A stretch of 55,094 nucleotides of DNA from Alphaproteobacteria bacterium UBA1301 (GCA_002307725.1 DBUB01000013.1:1-55094); one strand, 5' to 3'. Positions 26,338-35,798 are shown, numbered from the stretch's first letter. Made by a program: numbers and translations. Notes: generated from the letters alone by a model not told the origin.

Positions 26338-27465
26338 TTAGCCGGTATAACTGTTCACCGCCTCACGGCCGATGCCGGGGTCGTCGGTGAAAAAGCCATC
26401 CAGACCCGCCCGCAGATAGTGGTGAATCTCGGCAATAGAGCCTTTCACATTGCGGGTATTGTCGCCCTGACCATCGCGGAAATCGGCGGCGATGAACTGG
26501 TTCTCGGGGCGGAATTCGTAGCCGTGGACCGTCAGCCCCGCCTTGTGCGCCTGTCCGATCATGGGGTGCGGCGCCCCCAGATGCCCATCGGCCTTGAGCG
26601 GAATCAGCGTGCGGATATCTGGCGAGATGATTTCGGCATAAGCGGTGATCGCTTTCAGCCCCTCCGGCGAGATCATGTCGCCATAGGTGGTGCGCCCGCC
26701 CTTGAGCAAAGCGTCCATCGGCTTCTGATCCAGATCGTCGATCAACTGCATCAGCCGGATGTTCTGCGGCCGCCCGATCTTGCCCCGGAGATATTTGAGG
26801 CAGGGTGCTTCGAAGCACTGGATGATCAGCGGCGCGCGTTTCAGATAGCTGTGGCGCGTGATCACATCAAGTAAGCGGTCTTCCACCGGCAAGCCCACCG
26901 AGGCAAACAGCGTGGGGAATTTCAGCTCCGGCACGATGCCGATCTGGCGTCCGCGAGTCGCCGATTCCGCCGCTACGAAATCGATAATCTCCTCAAAGCT
27001 GAGGAAGCTGAATTCACCATCCCAGACGGTGTTGGCTGGGCGGATCTGCGGGATGCGTTCCTTGAGCCGCAGGGTCTTCAGTTCGGCAAAGGTGAAATCG
27101 ACAATGAACCAGCCGTCCAGGGGCCCGCGCGGCGTGTTGATCGTGCGGCGGCGGCCGGCAAATTCGGAATGGGCCGCGACATCGGTGGTCTTGGAAAGTT
27201 CGTCTTCATGAATAGCGACCAGCACGCCATCCTTGCTCGGCTGTAAATCCGGCTCGATGAAGTCCGCCCCATCCGCAATCGCCTTAGCATAGGAGGCCAG
27301 CGTGTGTTCGGGCCTCAGCGCGCAGGCACCGCGATGGCCTAAGACTTCGATCGGTCGCGGGATGGTGCCGAAGGCCAGAGCTTTCGGACTAACCAGCGCC
27401 GCCAGTCCCGTCCCCATAGCTGCTTGCAGCACCGCTCGCCGGCCGAAGAACTTCATCATCGTCAT
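26338..27465 (-). CDS. glpQ: glycerophosphodiester phosphodiesterase, exported
   Basis: The 375-residue enzyme has a twin-arginine signal (FGRRAVLQAAMGTG, ending near residue 32) and the GDPD barrel: the LGHRGACALRPEHTLASY head with the catalytic His and metal-binding Glu, then IEPDLQPSKDG and AIHEDE with the second catalytic His. It hydrolyses glycerophosphodiesters outside the cytoplasm to glycerol-3-phosphate and an alcohol. TTAGGT lies before the ATG at 27465. It lies 57 bases downstream of a TonB receptor gene on the same strand, which suggests joint use in phosphoester uptake. Confidence 0.88.
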   Translation of the reverse strand: MTMMKFFGRRAVLQAAMGTGLAALVSPKALAFGTIPRPIEVLGHRGACALRPEHTLASYAKAIADGADFIEPDLQPSKDGVLVAIHEDELSKTTDVAAHSEFAGRRRTINTPRGPLDGWFIVDFTFAELKTLRLKERIPQIRPANTVWDGEFSFLSFEEIIDFVAAESATRGRQIGIVPELKFPTLFASVGLPVEDRLLDVITRHSYLKRAPLIIQCFEAPCLKYLRGKIGRPQNIRLMQLIDDLDQKPMDALLKGGRTTYGDMISPEGLKAITAYAEIISPDIRTLIPLKADGHLGAPHPMIGQAHKAGLTVHGYEFRPENQFIAADFRDGQGDNTRNVKGSIAEIHHYLRAGLDGFFTDDPGIGREAVNSYTG

Positions 27466-27522
27466 ACCTAAAAAATGTGACGCCCCGGCATACAATGCCG
27501 AGGCGCCAGTTTTATTACAGTC

Positions 27523-30261
27523 TTAGAGTTGATAGCCGAGCGTCACGCGCAGCATCGGGCCGGTTTTGACATAGGAGCCGTTGCCGCCGCCACTCTGAGT
27601 GCCGAGGTACGTCGTCGACTTGCCGAAGGTCTTATAGAACAGCGGATCGTCGAGCAGGTTGGAAGCTTGGAAGCCGAGGTCAAAGCCGTCCCAGCGATAG
27701 GAGACGTTGAGGTTCAGCTCCTGCACCGGCTGCAGGTACATGTCGAGGTTGTACGAGGTCAGGCTGAGTAGTTGGCGGCCGACATACTGGTAGGTCAGAT
27801 CGGCGCTGACCTGGCCGTGATCATAGGTGAGCCCGAGATTGTACATGAAGCCTGGCGAACGCGGCAGATCGGTCTTGCGGCCGTTATGGTCGGCGCGCTT
27901 GGAATCGGCCGAGCTATGCTGCCAGGTCAGATTGCCGTTTATGCCGACCCCGTCCAGCGGGGCGTAGATGTTGGCGAGCGAATAACGCGCATTCAATTCC
28001 ATGCCGTAGAGATCAGCATCGCCGCCATTTTCCGGAGTCGAGGTTTGGGCAGAACCGAGATTGACCGTACCGCTGTTGGCAGACGCGGATTCCCCGGTCG
28101 CCGAGGCAGTATAAATGAAGTTCTTGAGATGCTTGTAGTAACCATTGGCTTCGACCCGGAAGCCGTTCGCGCCGTAATACTCCGCGCCGATATCGTAATT
28201 GGTAGCTTCGGTGGGCTTCAGATCGGGATTGCCCTTAGTGGTGCTGGACGCGCCTGTTGTGGCGTCATACGAGATGCTTTCGGGCGCAGCGATCAAACCG
28301 AAGGCAGGACGTGAGAAGGAGCGGCGCACCGAAGCGCGGTACACCAACTGCGAATCCTGCGGGCGATAGGTTAGGTACAGGCTCGGCAAAAGCTCGCCGT
28401 AATTGTGGCTGGTGGAGGTGAAATAGCCGGTATTGGCGTTTTTCGTATCGCTCACCCAATGGGTTTCGTGAAAGGCGGTGTACTCGTAACGCAGCCCCGG
28501 CATGGCGGAGAAATCGCCGAGCTTCAGCGTGCCTTCGGCATAGCCCGCCACGATGCTTTCCTTACCCAGCACCGTCTGGCCGTTGTAATCGGTGGCCGTA
28601 TAGGTGCCGGGATTGGCAGCGCCATTGCCGGCAAATTGGTTGGTGTATTTGTATGGCAGCACCGCATTCAGGAAATAGCTGCGGTCATAAGCTTTCACCA
28701 TGCCCAGATACTGACCGCTGAACGCATCGCTGACGACGCGCCCCGGCATCTCCGCAATGGTGGGACCGGCCGGATTATACCAAGGGGCGGGCGTACCGGT
28801 GCTATCCTGGATGACAAAATTATCGTTGTTGTGGAAGAAATAGTGGTTGTACTGGTCGCGGTCGGAACTGTTGGCATTCACACCGAATTTGATGCTGTCC
28901 AGAATGCCGTCTTTGGCATCGAAGGTGGTGTCGAGCTTGAGGCCGTACATCTGGTTGCTCGAGCCAAGCTGGCGGCCCTGGTACTTCCACAGCTTCGCCG
29001 TCGACGGGCTGTAGAGGAAGCTGCTGGTCGCCGCGCTATCGGTCGTGATGACGATGTGCTCGGGATCGGAGGTGTTGAACGTCGCCGAACCGTCGAGCTT
29101 CGGCATCTCGTAGAAGCTGGCTTCAACATAATAAGGCGTGGAAGAGTCCGAAAGGCCGTAATTGATGTTCGCATCCAACGTCCAGCGGCCCGCAGTCGCC
29201 GAACCGCCCGCCTGTACCGTGAAGAGCTGATCGTCGCCATCGCGGGTCTGGTAGTAGCTGGAGGCGCGCACGCCTGTGCCCGAGATCACACCGTTCGTAT
29301 AGTCGCTGGCGCCTGTCATGGCGCCCAGCATAGAGCCCAGGGCCGCGAACTGGTTGTCGTTGCCGCGTGTTTCGTAGCGCCCATAGGTGCTGCGCAGGAA
29401 AAGCGACAGATCCTCGGTCTTGTAGTCGAGACTCAATGTGCCGCCGTAACGCCGCGTCAGATTTTCGTAATAGTCGAAACGCACGCCGACGGGCGAGAGC
29501 CCACCAGTGATTTTGGAATAGTCCGTGACCTTGGCTTCCGACTCCTGCGTCGGCGCATAGCCGAGGGCTTCGATGGTTTCGCCCACCGTGTTGCGCAGAT
29601 CATAATAGCCCGAGGCATAGACACCGAAATTGCTACCGAAACGGTCGGCCAGTGCAAATTCGCTCGAACCACCGGCCCAATCGGCGCCGCGATCCTTGGC
29701 CATCAGCGCCATGTTTGCGCCGATCTGCCCTTTGACATAGAGACCATCATAGTTGAAGGCTGACGGGGTCTTGAGATCGACGATACCGCCGATGGCAGCG
29801 CCATCGTCTTCGGCCAGTGGGGTCTTGTTGACCTTCACTAACGCAATCGAAGACGGCGACACCATGCGCAACGACAAGGCGCGGGTGTTGGGATCGGCCA
29901 CCGGAACTTGTACGCCGTTTATAAGGTAGGCGTTGTAGCTCGAATCCATACCACGCAGGGTGAGGAATTCGTGCTCGCCTGTGGCCGCCATGCCTTGGCC
30001 CATATCGCTATAGGCGGTGACGCCGGGAAGGTGGCTGACGACGTCAACAATGCTGCCAGCCGGTGCGCGCTGGATTTCTTCCTGCGACATCACGCTGGAC
30101 GTGCGTATGTCGTTCATCTTTTCCGTTACGACATCATTCTGCTTGACCCCATAGATGCGCACCACTTCGACATTGGGATCGTCGCTCTCGGCGGCAACAG
30201 CAATCCCTGTGAGCAAGGCAGCTGCGGACACGCCACACAATACATACGCACTTAAACGCAT
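27523..30261 (-). CDS. TonB-dependent outer-membrane receptor
   Basis: The 912-residue protein has a signal peptide (1-23), a TonB-box-like EVVRIYGV segment, a plug domain (about 45-165: SIVDVVSHLPGVTAY, FLTLRGMDSSYNAYLINGVQVP, GGIVDLKTP) and a 22-strand barrel up to residue 912. It has the features of the large alphaproteobacterial subfamily used for carbohydrates and other bulky nutrients. It ends in GYQL rather than the usual aromatic residue. Neighbours downstream (glpQ) and upstream (a nucleotide-pyrophosphatase-like enzyme) hint that its cargo is a phosphorylated compound. That is inference. Confidence 0.9.
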   Translation of the reverse strand: MRLSAYVLCGVSAAALLTGIAVAAESDDPNVEVVRIYGVKQNDVVTEKMNDIRTSSVMSQEEIQRAPAGSIVDVVSHLPGVTAYSDMGQGMAATGEHEFLTLRGMDSSYNAYLINGVQVPVADPNTRALSLRMVSPSSIALVKVNKTPLAEDDGAAIGGIVDLKTPSAFNYDGLYVKGQIGANMALMAKDRGADWAGGSSEFALADRFGSNFGVYASGYYDLRNTVGETIEALGYAPTQESEAKVTDYSKITGGLSPVGVRFDYYENLTRRYGGTLSLDYKTEDLSLFLRSTYGRYETRGNDNQFAALGSMLGAMTGASDYTNGVISGTGVRASSYYQTRDGDDQLFTVQAGGSATAGRWTLDANINYGLSDSSTPYYVEASFYEMPKLDGSATFNTSDPEHIVITTDSAATSSFLYSPSTAKLWKYQGRQLGSSNQMYGLKLDTTFDAKDGILDSIKFGVNANSSDRDQYNHYFFHNNDNFVIQDSTGTPAPWYNPAGPTIAEMPGRVVSDAFSGQYLGMVKAYDRSYFLNAVLPYKYTNQFAGNGAANPGTYTATDYNGQTVLGKESIVAGYAEGTLKLGDFSAMPGLRYEYTAFHETHWVSDTKNANTGYFTSTSHNYGELLPSLYLTYRPQDSQLVYRASVRRSFSRPAFGLIAAPESISYDATTGASSTTKGNPDLKPTEATNYDIGAEYYGANGFRVEANGYYKHLKNFIYTASATGESASANSGTVNLGSAQTSTPENGGDADLYGMELNARYSLANIYAPLDGVGINGNLTWQHSSADSKRADHNGRKTDLPRSPGFMYNLGLTYDHGQVSADLTYQYVGRQLLSLTSYNLDMYLQPVQELNLNVSYRWDGFDLGFQASNLLDDPLFYKTFGKSTTYLGTQSGGGNGSYVKTGPMLRVTLGYQL

Positions 30262-30296
30262 CGTATACCCCTAATAATATGCCAACGCTCCGGGGC

Positions 30297-30318
30297 GCAT
30301 CCGCGTTTTTGCGGATGC
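30297..30318 (-). promoter_or_regulatory. perfect 8-bp hairpin in the TonB-receptor leader
   Basis: GCATCCGC (30297-30304) pairs perfectly with GCGGATGC (30311-30318) across a 6-base loop. On the reverse strand it lies 36-57 bases before the receptor start codon. It may affect translation or stability of the receptor mRNA. The rest of 30262-30783 contains A/T-rich sequence near 30410-30440 (TTTTATATAGTATATAAG) that could hold the promoter, and the dispersed repeat at 30674. Confidence 0.4.
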
Positions 30319-30673
30319 CTGACCGGCGCGGCACAGAGAGAGGTAAATGAGATATTGAGATTACAGATTAACCACGGTTTTGGTTCAGCCTCGTGACAAT
30401 GGGTTCGCGATACAATTTTATATAGTATATAAGACATACAAAATAGTGGAGCGCAGCGGCCAAACCCACGCCCTCCGGTTGCGAAGACTAATTGCTGAAA
30501 CTTACTGGACAGCAATAACAACCACGCCTGGAGACCGTCGCTCGTTTTACCAGAAGGTTGCTGGGAACATGCTTGTGACCGGGGGGCGTGTCGGGCGCGT
30601 CCTTGGTCGTGTCATTGGTGTAGACGCTGAATGACTACCGGGAAAACCGATAGCCGGTGGACATCAAAAAACG

Positions 30674-30758
30674 AGGGCACAATACTTAATTCAAGACGGC
30701 TGGATGGCCGGGTCCAGGCTTCGCCAAGTCACACGCGGCAAGCGGGCCCAGCCATGAC
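30674..30758. repeat. dispersed repeat related to 23741-23828
   Basis: This has the same organisation as the copy at 23741: AATACTTAATTCAA, then CTGGATGGCCGGGTCC, a ~35-base middle and GGGCCCAGCCATGACG, whose ends can pair as a long stem with G-U pairs. It also contains the CTGGATGGCCGGGTC core of the palindromic elements at 35687 and 50184. It lies just downstream of the phosphodiesterase gene and could act as its terminator. Confidence 0.45.
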
Positions 30759-30783
30759 GATCGAGCGGATGGCGCGGTCCGGC

Positions 30784-32628
30784 CTACTTCTCCACCAGTC
30801 CCACGGTTCGGCCCGGCATGCCGCCGGCGTCAAAGTATTTGGTTTCGCCGACTTGCTGTTCGTTGAGGATGGTTTGGAAGCCGCTGGGCGTTTTGTCGGA
30901 GACGAGGGTGCGCTTTTCGACTTTGGGTTCTTTGCCGCCCGTCAGGGCTTCGTCCACAACGCGGCCTTTCAAGGTGCCGGGGCCGGGGAGGGTGATTCCA
31001 AGAACGTGCGCCAGCGTCGGGGCGATATCGACGTTGCCGACCGGCACTTTGTCGGCATAGCCCTTTTTGAAATCGGGCCCGATGGCGGCCATGAAGTTGC
31101 GGGTGTCGCCGCGGCCGAAGCTGCCGTGCATGCCTTGGCCCTGATGCAGTGAGGTGTCGGCGATTTCAGCCTGGCACATCTGCGGCTCGGGCTCGTTGCA
31201 ACCGCCGATGAGGAAGTTGCGCAGCGCCACCACGATGGCCGGCTGGGGCATCTTGGAGGAGCCGAGCATGGCGATCGCGCTCATCGGCAGCGCCCCGGCG
31301 AAGTCGGCCTTGCCACCTGCGAGGAGCGCGTCGTTGACGAACACGCCGCCGACATACGGCGCCTCTGCCAGTTTATCGAACACCTTCTTGGCGAGCGCCC
31401 GGTCGCCGGAGGGCACATAGATGAAATCGGTGCCGCCATTGGCGACCACGATCACTTGCGGCGCCTCGGGCGAGGGGCCGATCAGGCCGTTGCCTTGGAC
31501 CGGATGCTCGCCAGACGCGGTATCGACTTCGGCACCTTCGCGGTCGGGATCGAACACTTTGCTTCCCAGCCACTGGCCGACATCAAGGGCCAAGAAACCC
31601 GACGCCAGAGTCGGACGTCCGACCGTGCCGTCAACGGTGGGAATCGCCTTGGCGATGGTCGAAAAGCCGTGGTCGGCGGTGACGAAAACGTCGGTGTTGG
31701 CGTCTAGACCGTATTGCTTCAAAGTCTCAAGAAGGCCCTTCAAGTCACTGTCGGCATTGGTAATAGCTGCCCGGCCACTGGTCGAGTTGATGCCCGGGAC
31801 AAGTTTGCCGTCGCTGTCGAGAGCGCCATGCTGGGTGGTATCGGGATCGCGCGACCAATAAAGCAGGACGAAGGGTTTGTCCGAGTCCTTGAGCCGCGGA
31901 AGGATCACTTGGGTCGCCGATTGGCGCAGGTAGGCCTGCTGCACGATGTTGGGTGTGGCGGCGAACGGCGGGGCCGCAAGCTGGCCGGTGGCGGCGAGAG
32001 TCTCGGCCGCGATGGCGCCCTTCAAGACGGTGCTCTTGGACGGTGTGCCGTCAAGATTTTGCGGCCGGTTGGTCGCGTCATCGATGAAGAGGCCGACCGG
32101 GTCTTCGATGCTGGCGCCTTTGCTGTCGAGCGCGCCTAGGAACTGGATCGCGGCCGGGCCCTTCTTGCCGACGATGACCGTGTTGAACCCGGCGGTGCGG
32201 GCGGCCTGGAGAAGCGTGGTTTGGGCGATGTAATCGTTCGGGTAGTGGGCCTTGACGTCCTTCAGGATGCAGTCGTCTTCGACAAAGGTCACGGTGGCGC
32301 CCTGGCGGCAAGGCACGGCAAAATTCACCCACATCGAGTTGCCGTAATTGCCCGTATCGCCTGGGAAATGTCCGGTCGCGATGACCGCGGCGTTGACCGT
32401 CGTCAGGGTCGGGTAGGTCGAATGGCTGTTGGTGAAATCGACGCCTTCGGCCTTCAGTTTGGCCATGGTCGGGGCGGTTTCGGGCGTTACCGAGGTGTAG
32501 CGCAGGCCATCGGCGACGAAGATAACGATATTGCGTTTGATTGGTTGGTTTTGGGGTCCGGCTGCGGTCGCGGGCAGGGTAAGCGTGAGCGTGAGAGCGG
32601 CAGTGGCGAGCAGGTTGGCAAGCTTCAT
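30784..32628 (-). CDS. exported nucleotide pyrophosphatase/phosphodiesterase-like enzyme
   Basis: The 614-residue protein has a signal peptide (1-23) and an alkaline-phosphatase-superfamily core: metal-binding Asp in VIFVADGLR (Asp40), the nucleophile region TYPTLTTVNAAVIATG (Thr76, with Asn79), SRDPDTTQHG, and TADHGFST with the Asp-His pair. The pattern is that of type I phosphodiesterase/NPP enzymes, which cleave phosphodiester or pyrophosphate bonds. It has an insertion with several cysteines (about 455-475). It lies upstream of the TonB receptor and glpQ on the same strand, though 520 bp separate it from the receptor. The substrate is unknown. Confidence 0.8.
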   Translation of the reverse strand: MKLANLLATAALTLTLTLPATAAGPQNQPIKRNIVIFVADGLRYTSVTPETAPTMAKLKAEGVDFTNSHSTYPTLTTVNAAVIATGHFPGDTGNYGNSMWVNFAVPCRQGATVTFVEDDCILKDVKAHYPNDYIAQTTLLQAARTAGFNTVIVGKKGPAAIQFLGALDSKGASIEDPVGLFIDDATNRPQNLDGTPSKSTVLKGAIAAETLAATGQLAAPPFAATPNIVQQAYLRQSATQVILPRLKDSDKPFVLLYWSRDPDTTQHGALDSDGKLVPGINSTSGRAAITNADSDLKGLLETLKQYGLDANTDVFVTADHGFSTIAKAIPTVDGTVGRPTLASGFLALDVGQWLGSKVFDPDREGAEVDTASGEHPVQGNGLIGPSPEAPQVIVVANGGTDFIYVPSGDRALAKKVFDKLAEAPYVGGVFVNDALLAGGKADFAGALPMSAIAMLGSSKMPQPAIVVALRNFLIGGCNEPEPQMCQAEIADTSLHQGQGMHGSFGRGDTRNFMAAIGPDFKKGYADKVPVGNVDIAPTLAHVLGITLPGPGTLKGRVVDEALTGGKEPKVEKRTLVSDKTPSGFQTILNEQQVGETKYFDAGGMPGRTVGLVEK

Positions 32629-32773
32629 CGACGGGTGACCCTTCTAAAACCCGCCGACCCTAGCCGATCAGTGCGACAGTTAAAGCAAATCCGGCAACGG
32701 ACTTGACCAAAAGGTCCTGAAACCGCCACATACCTCCCTCTTTTCTCTGTTTTTTCTGGGGACTAGCTTTGCC

Positions 32774-34579
32774 ATGCACGCCTATCGCACCCACACCAGC
32801 GGCGAACTTCGCAAGAAGGATGTCGGGACCCGCGCCCGCCTTTCCGGCTGGGTCAATCGCCGGCGCGATCATGGCGGCCTGATTTTCATCGACCTGCGCG
32901 ATCATTACGGCATCACCCAGTGTGTGGTGGAGCCTGATAGCCCGGCGTTTGCCACCGTCGACAAGGCGCGCTCGGAATGGGTTCTTACCCTGACCGGCCA
33001 TATCGAGGCGCGCACCGACGACACCATCAACCCCGACATGCCGACCGGCGAAATCGAGCTGCGCATTGACGAAGCGGTGGTGCAGGGCCAAGCGGCCGAT
33101 CTGCCGGTGCCGGTGTTCGGCGATCTCGAATATCCCGAAGAGACCCGGCTGAAGTACCGGTTCTTGGATCTGCGCCGCGAGAAGCTGCACAACAACATCA
33201 TCCTGCGCTCGAAGGTGATCTCGTCCATTCGCCGCCGCATGATCGACCAGGGCTTCATGGAATATCAGACGCCGATCCTGACGGCGTCCTCGCCCGAAGG
33301 CGCGCGCGACTTCCTGGTGCCGAGCCGCTTGCATCCGGGCAAGTTCTACGCCCTGCCGCAAGCGCCGCAGCAGTTCAAACAGTTGATGATGGTGGCGGGC
33401 TTCGACCGCTATTTCCAGATTGCGCCGTGCTTCCGCGATGAAGACGCCCGCGCCGACCGCTCGCCGGGCGAGTTCTATCAGCTCGACGTCGAAATGAGCT
33501 TTGTGACGCAAGACGATGTTTTTGCTGCCGTTGAGCCGGTTCTTCATGGCGTGTTTGAAGAGTTCGCCAATGGACGTTCGGTCTCGCCTGCGCCGTTCAC
33601 GCGCATCCCCTATGACGAGTCGATGCTGAAATACGGCGTCGATAAGCCGGACCTGCGCAATCCGATTATCATTGCTGATGTGGGCAGTGTCTTCGATCGC
33701 CCCGATGTCGCCTTCAAGGCGTTCAAGAACAAAACCGTACGCGCCGTTCCGGCGCCGGGTGCCGCCGCACAGCCGCGCTCGTGGTACGACAAGCTGGAGG
33801 CGTGGGCCAAGACCGAGCAAGGCGCGGCGGGCCTCGGCTATATCGTGTTCGAGGACAAAGGCGGCGTGCTGACCGGCAAGGGCCCGATCGCGAAATTCCT
33901 TCCCGCCGAAGCGCAAGCCGAATTGGTGCGCATCGCGGGGCTCAAAGCGGGCGATGCGGTGTTCTTCTCGGCCAATTCGAAGAAGAACCTTGCCGCCGCG
34001 CTGGCCGGGCAAGTGCGCATCAAGTTGGGGCGCGACCTCGGCCTGATCGACGACAAGAAATTCGAATTCTGCTGGATCGTCGATTTCCCGATGTACGAAT
34101 GGAACGAAGACGAGAAGAAAATCGATTTCTCGCACAATCCGTTCTCGATGCCGCAATTCGACCGGGAAAAGTTCCTGGCGCTCGATCCGGCGGATCAAGA
34201 CACCGTGCTCGGCATCAAGGCCTATCAATACGACATCGTTTGCAACGGCATCGAGCTGTCGAGCGGCGCCATCCGTAACCACGATCCGGACGTGATGCTG
34301 AAGGCATTCGAGATCGCCGGTTACAAGCGCGAAGAGACCGAAGAAAAATTCGCTGGCATGCTGAACGCGTTCCGCTATGGCGCCCCGCCACATGGCGGCA
34401 CCGCCCCAGGCATCGACCGCATCGTCATGCTGCTGGCGGGTGTCGACAATCTGCGCGAGGTCATCCTGTTCCCGATGAACCAGCGCGCCGAAGACCTGAT
34501 GATGAACGCGCCGAGCGAAGCGACGCTGCAGCAACTGCGCGAACTGCACATCCGGGTGGTCAAGCCGGAAACGAAATAG
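32774..34579 (+). CDS. aspS: aspartyl-tRNA synthetase
   Basis: The 601-residue class II synthetase has an OB-fold anticodon-binding domain (1-105, MHAYRTHTSGELRKKDVG), motif 1 around 140-170, motif 2 FRDEDARADRSPGEFYQLD, the bacterial GAD insertion (about 290-430) and motif 3 GGTAPGIDRIVMLL. It charges tRNA-Asp; bacteria that rely on GatCAB may also mischarge tRNA-Asn, which cannot be decided from this sequence. It is divergent from the phosphodiesterase gene and ends three bases before the convergent membrane-protein gene. Confidence 0.95.
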   Translation: MHAYRTHTSGELRKKDVGTRARLSGWVNRRRDHGGLIFIDLRDHYGITQCVVEPDSPAFATVDKARSEWVLTLTGHIEARTDDTINPDMPTGEIELRIDEAVVQGQAADLPVPVFGDLEYPEETRLKYRFLDLRREKLHNNIILRSKVISSIRRRMIDQGFMEYQTPILTASSPEGARDFLVPSRLHPGKFYALPQAPQQFKQLMMVAGFDRYFQIAPCFRDEDARADRSPGEFYQLDVEMSFVTQDDVFAAVEPVLHGVFEEFANGRSVSPAPFTRIPYDESMLKYGVDKPDLRNPIIIADVGSVFDRPDVAFKAFKNKTVRAVPAPGAAAQPRSWYDKLEAWAKTEQGAAGLGYIVFEDKGGVLTGKGPIAKFLPAEAQAELVRIAGLKAGDAVFFSANSKKNLAAALAGQVRIKLGRDLGLIDDKKFEFCWIVDFPMYEWNEDEKKIDFSHNPFSMPQFDREKFLALDPADQDTVLGIKAYQYDIVCNGIELSSGAIRNHDPDVMLKAFEIAGYKREETEEKFAGMLNAFRYGAPPHGGTAPGIDRIVMLLAGVDNLREVILFPMNQRAEDLMMNAPSEATLQQLRELHIRVVKPETK

Positions 34580-34582
34580 GGC

Positions 34583-35095
34583 TCACGGCAGCCGCACCAC
34601 TCGGCGCTTGAGGACATAGATGAGGCCCGCGAGCGCGAGGTAAAGCGCCCAGGCGACGAGCACTTGGTAGCCGGGTACGACGGGCTTCAGCAGCGACGGC
34701 GCCAAGATGCCGACCGGTAGTGCCCAGAGCAAACTGCCCAGCAGGCAGACGATGCGGCCTGCGACCGGTTTGGCCAGAAGCTGGAAATAGAGAAGAAAAG
34801 CATAAACCAGCGTGGCAAGGGTCACCGCGCCGACCACGACGGAGATGATGATGTCGACCGTCGAGCCGCCGCTCTGTTCGATGCTGAACAGTTTGACGAT
34901 CCACGCCAGGGCCGAGAACGAGAGGCAGCACGCCAAGACGGCGAGGCTGATCGCGATCGTCGCCGCTTCGAGATAGAACAACGCCGCCTGGATGATCAGA
35001 GCGCCGTTACCTGGCAAGGCCGGCACTGCTATTTTCGGCACGGCGGTGGCTTGGTCTTCGAACGCGTCCATGCTTCTGCGGGGGCTCCCAGCCAT
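34583..35095 (-). CDS. hypothetical integral membrane protein
   Basis: This 170-residue protein has four hydrophobic helices (about 34-66, 82-104, 110-130 and 140-162) after a polar N-terminus, and ends in a basic tail (LKRRVVRLP). I see no family motif. It is convergent with aspS with only three bases between the stops. Its leader contains CTCC/GGGAG-like sequence. Possibly involved in the envelope, but there is no further support. Confidence 0.6.
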   Translation of the reverse strand: MAGSPRRSMDAFEDQATAVPKIAVPALPGNGALIIQAALFYLEAATIAISLAVLACCLSFSALAWIVKLFSIEQSGGSTVDIIISVVVGAVTLATLVYAFLLYFQLLAKPVAGRIVCLLGSLLWALPVGILAPSLLKPVVPGYQVLVAWALYLALAGLIYVLKRRVVRLP

Positions 35096-35233
35096 GGCGC
35101 GATTATACCCGCAAAATGGAGACGTTCGTGTTGCGGTTGTGCCGCTCAGGACTATAATTTTTGATGCGCCTGAAAGTCACTTGCGGTCTGCCGGGCGTGG
35201 TACAATCGGCGCGCGGTTGATGTCGGTGATCGG

Positions 35234-35653
35234 ATGCGGGGTAGTGTTGGCGTGGGGGTTGGGATTGCGGCGCTGTTCGCGGCGGGCGTTGTCGCGGTGA
35301 CGCTGTTGGGCAATCACCAAAGCTGGTTCGTGCGGGCGGCGCAGGGAAATGCGGTGCGGTGCTTGACGGTGTCGCCGTGTGTGCGGATCGACGCGCAGAG
35401 CGCGATGATGAAAAATGCGCCGCTGCCGCTGCCGAAAGACAGCCGCTGTGCCAAGCCCAAGGCGTGGGCGGAAGTGAAGGCGGTTTCCAACGGGCAGACG
35501 AAGATCGTCGTTCTCTGCGCCGACGGCAGTCAGCCGTACCTCTATCACATGGGCCGGTTGTCGGGCGGCGAGGCGGGCGCGGAGCAATGGTTGGCCTGCC
35601 GCACTGCCGGCTGCTCGGCCGAGATCGCATTGCTGAAAGAGCGGATGAACTAA
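35234..35653 (+). CDS. hypothetical exported or anchored protein with Cys pairs
   Basis: The 139-residue product has an N-terminal hydrophobic segment (about 8-24) that could be a signal anchor, and six cysteines in the following domain (VRCLTV, SPCVRI, SRCAKP, VLCADG, LACRTAGCSA). This suggests disulfides outside the cytoplasm. No family is recognised. Its stop codon TAA (35651-35653) overlaps the start of a 146-bp palindromic element, so the element lies exactly at its 3' end. Confidence 0.55.
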   Translation: MRGSVGVGVGIAALFAAGVVAVTLLGNHQSWFVRAAQGNAVRCLTVSPCVRIDAQSAMMKNAPLPLPKDSRCAKPKAWAEVKAVSNGQTKIVVLCADGSQPYLYHMGRLSGGEAGAEQWLACRTAGCSAEIALLKERMN

Positions 35654-35798
35654 TACCAACCTGCGTGGTTCAGACTTTTTTTCGTCATGGCCGGGCTTGA
35701 CCCGGCCATCCAGATTCACCCGAAAATGAGTGGTTTCCTGGATGGCCGCCTCAAGGGCGGCCATGACGGATTGAGTCTGTGATTATGCCGGTTGGTAT
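35653..35798. repeat. REPIN-like element: two inverted palindromes between 9-bp terminal inverted repeats
   Basis: The element is bounded by ATACCAACC (35653-35661) and GGTTGGTAT (35790-35798), with a second pair CAGACT/AGTCTG inside. Within lie two hairpins in opposite orientation: ATGGCCGGG-CTTGA-CCCGGCCAT (35687-35709) and ATGGCCGCC-TCAAG-GGCGGCCAT (35742-35764). The second hairpin differs from the first by paired changes that keep the stem. The two halves can also fold into one long cruciform. Between the exported-protein gene and the GH31 gene it probably also ends transcription. Confidence 0.8.

Noticed and set aside
30262..30480. Pho box before the TonB receptor gene
   Set aside because: No pair of CTGTCAT-like direct repeats at the right spacing was found on the reverse strand.
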